In this document: in pieces, positions 60,283 through 64,000 of the stretch | Position numbering within the stretch: the stretch's first letter is position 1 | Layout: every line of letters begins with the position of its first letter | DNA from: Corynebacterium canis | GTDB lineage: Bacteria; Actinomycetota; Actinomycetes; Mycobacteriales; Mycobacteriaceae | Direction: 5' to 3' | Length of the DNA: 64,000 nt | Assembly: GCF_030408595.1 (NCBI RefSeq) | Contig: NZ_CP047080.1 | Span: 618,471 to 682,470, forward strand | The notes under the pieces: model-generated | Database searches by the model: none | Told to the model about the DNA's origin: nothing | What the model saw: only the letters and a program-made list of their open reading frames with translations | Program-made: the position numbers and the translations under genes

Positions 60283-62304
60283 ATGCTGAGTTCGAAAGGC
60301 GCGTTTTGGGCGCGCCAATCTGTGGCGTTGGCGGCATCCGTGGGCTCCGTGTGTGCGCTGACCATAGCGCCGCCCGCCGTTGCCCAGGACGTTGCCCCCG
60401 CTACCGCGGTGATTATCGACGCCTCCGCCTCACTGCTCGTAAACAACCTCGGCGGCCCCGACCCCATCGACGCCGAACGGCAGGCTATAACGGGGTTACT
60501 TGAGGAACTACCCCCGGAACAGCAGCTCGCCTTGGTGGCATACGGCACGGAAACCGGCACCGCCCCGGAGGAACGGGAGGCCGGCTGCCGCGATACCCGC
60601 ATCGTGATGCCCCTCGGGGGTGATCGTGTGGCCGCCAGCGACCAGGTGCGGGAGCTGAATCCGCGCGGGTACCGGCCCCTAGGGGAGGCCTTGCTCGCGG
60701 CCGAACGGGAGCTACCCCCGGATGGGCCGCGCCATATTGTGCTGGTGGCAAACGGCGCGGATACCTGCGCCCCGCCGCCGGCGTGCGAGGTGGCCAAGGA
60801 GATCCGCGGCCGCGGCGGGGACCTGGTGATCAATGTGATCGGCCTGAACGTGGATGAGCAGGCGCGCGGGGAGCTGCAATGCATCGCACAGGAGGGCGGA
60901 GGTTCGTACGCAGATGCGAGCGATGCGGAGTCGCTGCGCAAGCAACTCGTGCTGAAATCCAGCCGCGTGCAACAGAAATACAAGGTCGGCGGCGTGCCGG
61001 TGAAAGGCACCCGGGAAGCCAAGGATGCGCCCCGGCTGGACCTTGGGGGTTTGGACGGCGGCGGCAACCCGCAGCCCACGCACTACCAGGACGTGCTCCC
61101 GCGCAACGAGCCCCTGCATTACAAGGTGAAGGTGGAGCCCGGCGAGCGTTTTATCGTCGGGTTTATCACCCCGCCGCCGGCAATCGCGGGCAATGACGTG
61201 GGCATTTACATGAACCAAAAGATAGATATCTTCGATTCCACCGGCCGCGCCTGCGCCGAGGACCAGTGGGTTTCCTCCATCGCGGACGGCTTTAGCAAAC
61301 CCTCCGCCGGGTTTACCGTGTCCAAGGATGTGGATGAAAAGGACCTGTTCGCCTGCAAACCCGGCGAGCTGGATGTGGTCATGTCCCGCGAGGGGGCGCT
61401 CGGCGCGGAAACCGAATTGCCGGTGGAATTTAAGCTCTGGCGGTTGCCCCATGCGGAGCAAAAAACCGTGATGCCGCAGACCAGCGCGGAAAGTGCGCAG
61501 AGCACTTCGGATACCGCGCAGCTGAGTTTATCGGAAACGCCGGGGGCTGGTGGGGCGTCGACAAGCGAAACTACGGTGCCGAACCTGGAAATCGGCAATT
61601 CCGTCGGGCCAATCGCCGCTGCGGCCGGGCCAAGCGAGGCGCCGGTGGTGCAGCCCGGGGTGTACGACGCGGAACTCGCATCGGGCGACACGCTGTGGTT
61701 TAAGGTGCCCGCCAAGGAAGGGCAGCGCGTGCAGATGAAGCTGGAAACCCCGCCCGTGGCCGCCGACACGCCCCCGGTGGAGGCCGAGGAGCCGGTGCCC
61801 CTGGAGCCGGAAGGTATTCGAACAGCTGGCGGATTCTTAGAATGGGTGTTCCTGAATCCGGTGTACGCGCCGGTGGACGCCGAAACCTTTACCGACAATC
61901 AATGGCAGCACATCACCGCACTCTTTGCCAATGCGGAACAGCCGAAACAGGCCGTCTCCGTGACGCCGCCGCTGACGTGGGACAACGCCGAGGTTGGGAA
62001 GTACGCTAAGGGTTTCCTTTCCGGCGAACAATACGTGGCCATCCGCTACAACGGTTTTGCTACCGAGGACGGGCCGCCGCTGCCGTTGCGTTTCAAGGTC
62101 GCCGTGGAGACCCAGGGCCAGGCGCAGGAAAGCCCCAGCTTTGCTTACGGACAAATGTTCGAAGACATGCCGAGCTTGCGCGGCGCCGGGGAAAATCAAG
62201 GCGTGGTCAGCTTGGTGGTCAAAGTGCTCCTTGGCATCATGGCGCTGGGCTTTATCATCGGCCTCGGCTTCGGGCTGGTCGCGCTCGTCCGCCGGAAACG
62301 CTGA
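60283..62304 (+). CDS. Secreted VWA-domain protein 2 with degenerate MIDAS
   Basis: A 673-residue paralogue of the preceding protein, with the same plan: signal peptide, VWA domain, Pro/Glu/Thr-rich linkers, a C-terminal membrane segment (VVKVLLGIMALGFIIGLGFG) and RRKR tail. The first MIDAS motif is kept (DASAS, residues 46–50). The Thr of the second loop is Arg (RGYRPLGEAL versus RGYTPIGASL), and the third-loop Asp is Asn (VLVANGADTC versus VLVSDGIDTC). Metal-dependent binding is therefore probably weakened or lost. ELQC.AQ.GG.YADA is shared by both. The gene lies 48 bases after the first and 36 bases before hypA. Confidence 0.82.
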   Translation: MLSSKGAFWARQSVALAASVGSVCALTIAPPAVAQDVAPATAVIIDASASLLVNNLGGPDPIDAERQAITGLLEELPPEQQLALVAYGTETGTAPEEREAGCRDTRIVMPLGGDRVAASDQVRELNPRGYRPLGEALLAAERELPPDGPRHIVLVANGADTCAPPPACEVAKEIRGRGGDLVINVIGLNVDEQARGELQCIAQEGGGSYADASDAESLRKQLVLKSSRVQQKYKVGGVPVKGTREAKDAPRLDLGGLDGGGNPQPTHYQDVLPRNEPLHYKVKVEPGERFIVGFITPPPAIAGNDVGIYMNQKIDIFDSTGRACAEDQWVSSIADGFSKPSAGFTVSKDVDEKDLFACKPGELDVVMSREGALGAETELPVEFKLWRLPHAEQKTVMPQTSAESAQSTSDTAQLSLSETPGAGGASTSETTVPNLEIGNSVGPIAAAAGPSEAPVVQPGVYDAELASGDTLWFKVPAKEGQRVQMKLETPPVAADTPPVEAEEPVPLEPEGIRTAGGFLEWVFLNPVYAPVDAETFTDNQWQHITALFANAEQPKQAVSVTPPLTWDNAEVGKYAKGFLSGEQYVAIRYNGFATEDGPPLPLRFKVAVETQGQAQESPSFAYGQMFEDMPSLRGAGENQGVVSLVVKVLLGIMALGFIIGLGFGLVALVRRKR

Positions 62305-62328
62305 TTGGGCGTTGGGCGCGAACCTTGT

Positions 62329-62334
62329 TACGTT
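62329..62334 (+). promoter_or_regulatory. Putative -10 of leaderless hypA transcript
   Basis: TACGTT ends six bases before the GTG at 62341. No ribosome-binding site is visible, so a leaderless hypAB mRNA is plausible. Confidence 0.4.
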
Positions 62335-62340
62335 CGAATT

Positions 62341-62670
62341 GTGCATGAAGTGGCGTTGAGTACCCAGTTGGCGCAGGTGGTTTCGCGTGCCGCCGCGGGG
62401 CGTACCGTTCGCCAGGTGCGTGTCGAGGTCGGCGCTTTGCGTCAGGTCGTGCCGGAAACCCTCGCGTACGCTTGGCGATTCGTGATCCAGGACACTCCGC
62501 TGCATACCGCACGCCTGCAGATTTTGCCGGTTCCGTTGCGCCTGCAATGCGTGGCCGGCCATCTCACGGAGGTTTCCGGGGAGTTAGATTTTTCTTGCCC
62601 GCGTTGCGACGCCCCGACGCACATTGTTTCGGGCGAAGAGTTCCGCGTCGTAGACATCGACGTCGACTGA
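62341..62670 (+). CDS. hypA: Nickel chaperone HypA, variant zinc site
   Basis: A 109-residue nickel-insertion protein. The GTG at 62341 gives (M)HEVALSTQL, with the nickel ligand His2 that all HypA proteins need; this decides the start. The rest follows the family (VRVEVGALRQVVPETLAYAW), but the zinc domain is unusual. The usual two CxxC pairs are reduced to one (CPRC, 86–89) plus a single Cys70 with His74 four residues later (LQCVAGH). The site may be Cys3His or altered. It precedes hypB by 15 bases and should work with it to load nickel. Confidence 0.9.
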   Translation: MHEVALSTQLAQVVSRAAAGRTVRQVRVEVGALRQVVPETLAYAWRFVIQDTPLHTARLQILPVPLRLQCVAGHLTEVSGELDFSCPRCDAPTHIVSGEEFRVVDIDVD

Positions 62671-62685
62671 AAGGTAACAAGAACA

Positions 62686-63468
62686 ATGGGTCGCTTCCAT
62701 CGCCACGACGGTGATGACCATCACCATCATCATGGGCACGAGCACGTTCATGAGCATGAGCATGAGCACGGTGATCATTCGGGGTACGCCACCGGGCGCG
62801 AACGAATTTCCGTGCTGGAGGATATTTTTACGGAGAACGATCATTGCGCGGCGCACAATCGGGAGGCCTTCGACGCCCACCAGGTGCAGGCCGTAAATGT
62901 GATGAGCTCGCCGGGTGCCGGAAAAACCGCCGTGCTGCAGCACGTTTTGCGCGCGGCGGAGGGCAAGGTGCGCATCGGCGTGATCGAAGGTGATATCGAA
63001 ACCTCCTTGGATGCCGACAGGCTCGCTGGCTTCGGGGCGCAGATTTCACTGCTGAACACCGGCAATGGATTCGGCGGGGAGTGCCATCTGGATGCGCCGA
63101 TGGTGTCCCGGGCGCTGCAGGGTTTGGATCTGCACGAGCTGGACCTCGTATTGATCGAAAACGTGGGTAATTTGGTGTGCCCCGCCGAATTCGAGGTAGG
63201 CGAGCACCGCAAAGCGATGGTCTTTTCCGTGACCGAGGGTGAGGACAAGCCGCTCAAGTACCCAGTGATGTTCCGTTCCGTGGATGCCGTCGTGGTGAAC
63301 AAGATTGACCTGCTGCCGTACCTGGATTTCGATATGGCCTTGTTCCGCGCGAACCTAGAGAAGGTCAACCCCGGCGTACCGGTGTTCGAAGTCTCCGCGA
63401 AGACCTCCCAAGGCATGGAGCAGTGGCTGAACTGGCTATCTCCTAAGCTCGCTGGCGAAAAGGAGTAG
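62686..63468 (+). CDS. hypB: Hydrogenase nickel incorporation GTPase HypB
   Basis: SIMIBI-class GTPase of 260 aa. The N terminus is a nickel-storing His-rich stretch (residues 5–31, with HHHHHGHEHVHEHEHEH). The G domain has the P-loop SSPGAGKTAV, switch regions EGDIETSLDA and ECHLDAPMV, and VVVNKIDLLPY (the guanine-specific NKxD). A Cys in the CHLD position is a family metal ligand. AAAGGTAACAAG lies before the ATG. It is the last gene of the hyp/VWA run and is followed by repeats. Confidence 0.95.
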   Translation: MGRFHRHDGDDHHHHHGHEHVHEHEHEHGDHSGYATGRERISVLEDIFTENDHCAAHNREAFDAHQVQAVNVMSSPGAGKTAVLQHVLRAAEGKVRIGVIEGDIETSLDADRLAGFGAQISLLNTGNGFGGECHLDAPMVSRALQGLDLHELDLVLIENVGNLVCPAEFEVGEHRKAMVFSVTEGEDKPLKYPVMFRSVDAVVVNKIDLLPYLDFDMALFRANLEKVNPGVPVFEVSAKTSQGMEQWLNWLSPKLAGEKE

Positions 63469-63619
63469 CTGCCGCTAGGACCAGGGCGGATAGGTTGTGA
63501 GCAATTGTTGGCCCGGGCCGATGGGGGAGCGGCCTGGGCTGGGCCAGGGCTCGGCCGAGGCCGGGATCGACGGGGCCTGGGGAGGGCCGAGCTAGGGTCG
63601 ACAGGTTGCGCACAATGGC

Positions 63620-63874
63620 TGACCTGCGATCGTCCTGAATTTCTTCTTTGGAGCGCTCAACGAAGAATAAAAAGACGATTTGCAGCGTTTTCGGCCCAGA
63701 TTCGTCCGGAATTTCTTCGTGAGACCCCCGAATGAAGAATAGAAAGACCAGCCCAGGTCGGCGGTTGCGCACAACCCATCGGCGACCTAGGCGGTCGTGT
63801 GCAACCCATCGGCGACCTAGGCGGTCGTGTGCAACCCATCGGCGACCTAGGCGGTCGTGTGCAACCCATCGGCG
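63620..63874. repeat. Long dispersed intergenic repeat, copy 2, with tandem tail
   Basis: Second copy of the repeat at 36492. TGACCTGCGATCGTCCTGAA, ATTCGTCCGGAATTTCTTCG and TGAAGAATAGAAAGACCAG are shared in the same order. The two inverted TTCTTC...GAAGAA sub-blocks are kept. Differences between copies are scattered single bases. It runs into the tandem array at 63771. The 150 bases between hypB and this element contain no gene. Confidence 0.72.
63771..63874. repeat. 30-bp tandem repeat, about 3.5 units
   Basis: The unit is 30 bases, GCAACCCATCGGCGACCTAG followed by GCGGTCGTGT. Units start at 63771 (first base A instead of G), 63801, 63831 and a partial one at 63861. Units 2 and 3 are identical, indicating recent expansion by slippage. 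A single degenerate unit closes the related repeat at 36640. Confidence 0.88.
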
Positions 63875-63918
63875 CCGAGGTGGTTTGGGGGCCGAAATCA
63901 GCCGACGATTTTCTGTAC

Positions 63919-64000
63919 TCAGGCAGATTCGACATGCGGGCCGCCGCGCGGTGGTGTTTCCGCAGGACGCCGAACTTGCCCCGTTAGATCTGCCTCAGGC
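63919..64000 (+). repeat. MITE-like repeat, continues past window end
   Basis: TCAGGCAGATTCGACA, GGTGTTTCCGCAGGA and ATCTGCCTCAGGC in the same order as the inverted copy at 25217–25302. The right end reaches the last base of the window and may extend further. Confidence 0.65.

Noticed and set aside
63771..63874. Possible CRISPR array
   Set aside because: The 30-bp units are directly adjacent with no unique spacers, and no cas genes are near; it is a plain tandem repeat.
63657..63935. Minus-strand frame with repeated PMGCTRPPRS units
   Set aside because: It is a translation of the 30-bp tandem repeat (30 is divisible by 3), so it stays open by chance; no start signal or conservation is visible.

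Overview
The window reads as a chromosomal segment of a Corynebacterium-type actinobacterium. The clearest marker is the block accE–dtsR2–dtsR1 (minus strand) facing birA–PH-domain membrane protein–purK–purE (plus strand), which is the arrangement known from corynebacteria that make mycolic acids. Two DtxR-type iron boxes, a DUF222/HNH '13E12' endonuclease and a mycobactin-family siderophore locus agree with this. No rRNA, tRNA or CRISPR array was seen.

Region 1 (1–25.5 kb) is an iron-regulated siderophore locus related to mycobactin/nocobactin. It holds the 3' part of a Cy-A-T synthetase (MbtB-like, cut by the window edge), a PvdA/IucD-type amino-acid N-monooxygenase, a three-gene ABC exporter, a Tat-type siderophore-binding lipoprotein, an IucB/MbtK-type N-acyltransferase, a two-module NRPS (C-A-T-C-A-T), an MbtF-like NRPS (C-A-T plus E-like domain), an MbtG-like second N-monooxygenase, an MTB12-like anchored protein and an acylating-type aldehyde dehydrogenase. 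A 3' remnant of a second dehydrogenase copy follows. An HNH endonuclease gene sits inside the locus. DtxR boxes lie in the divergent control region at about 10.77 kb and ahead of the MTB12-like gene at about 22.84 kb. No PKS (MbtC/D), salicylate synthase or aryl-AMP ligase is present in the window.

Region 2 (25.8–29 kb) is a small accessory island: an RloA/RloB (AbiL-like) phage-defence pair and two related small secreted proteins, separated by strong hairpins. Region 3 (29.2–36.4 kb) is core metabolism: acyl-CoA carboxylase subunits, biotin ligase and purine biosynthesis. Region 4 (36.4–41.4 kb) starts with a dispersed repeat and contains a kinase-like protein, a frameshifted acetyltransferase, hypDC, divergent hypE, and a membrane protein.

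Region 5 (41.5–55.6 kb) is the most striking part: a class I lanthipeptide locus. Two precursor genes encode peptides with a shared leader start and a putative 20-residue leader each. The second has a nisin-like core that preserves the Ser/Thr/Cys positions for nisin rings A–D and the TPGC lipid II motif. They are followed by a BTAD/SARP-like small regulator, full-length LanB and LanC, an ABC transporter, a small membrane protein, a secreted S1-family serine protease (candidate leader peptidase), a NarL-type two-component system, a BcrAB/LanF-like ABC transporter, a lipoprotein and an orphan response regulator lacking its phospho-acceptor Asp.

Region 6 (56–64 kb) carries the remaining hydrogenase-maturation genes: hypF on the minus strand, then two von Willebrand A-domain surface proteins followed by hypA and hypB on the plus strand. 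All six hyp genes (A–F) are therefore present in three blocks, but no hydrogenase structural subunit is encoded here. The window ends in repeats: a second copy of the 36.5 kb repeat, a 30-bp tandem array, and a MITE-like element also found inverted at 25.2 kb.
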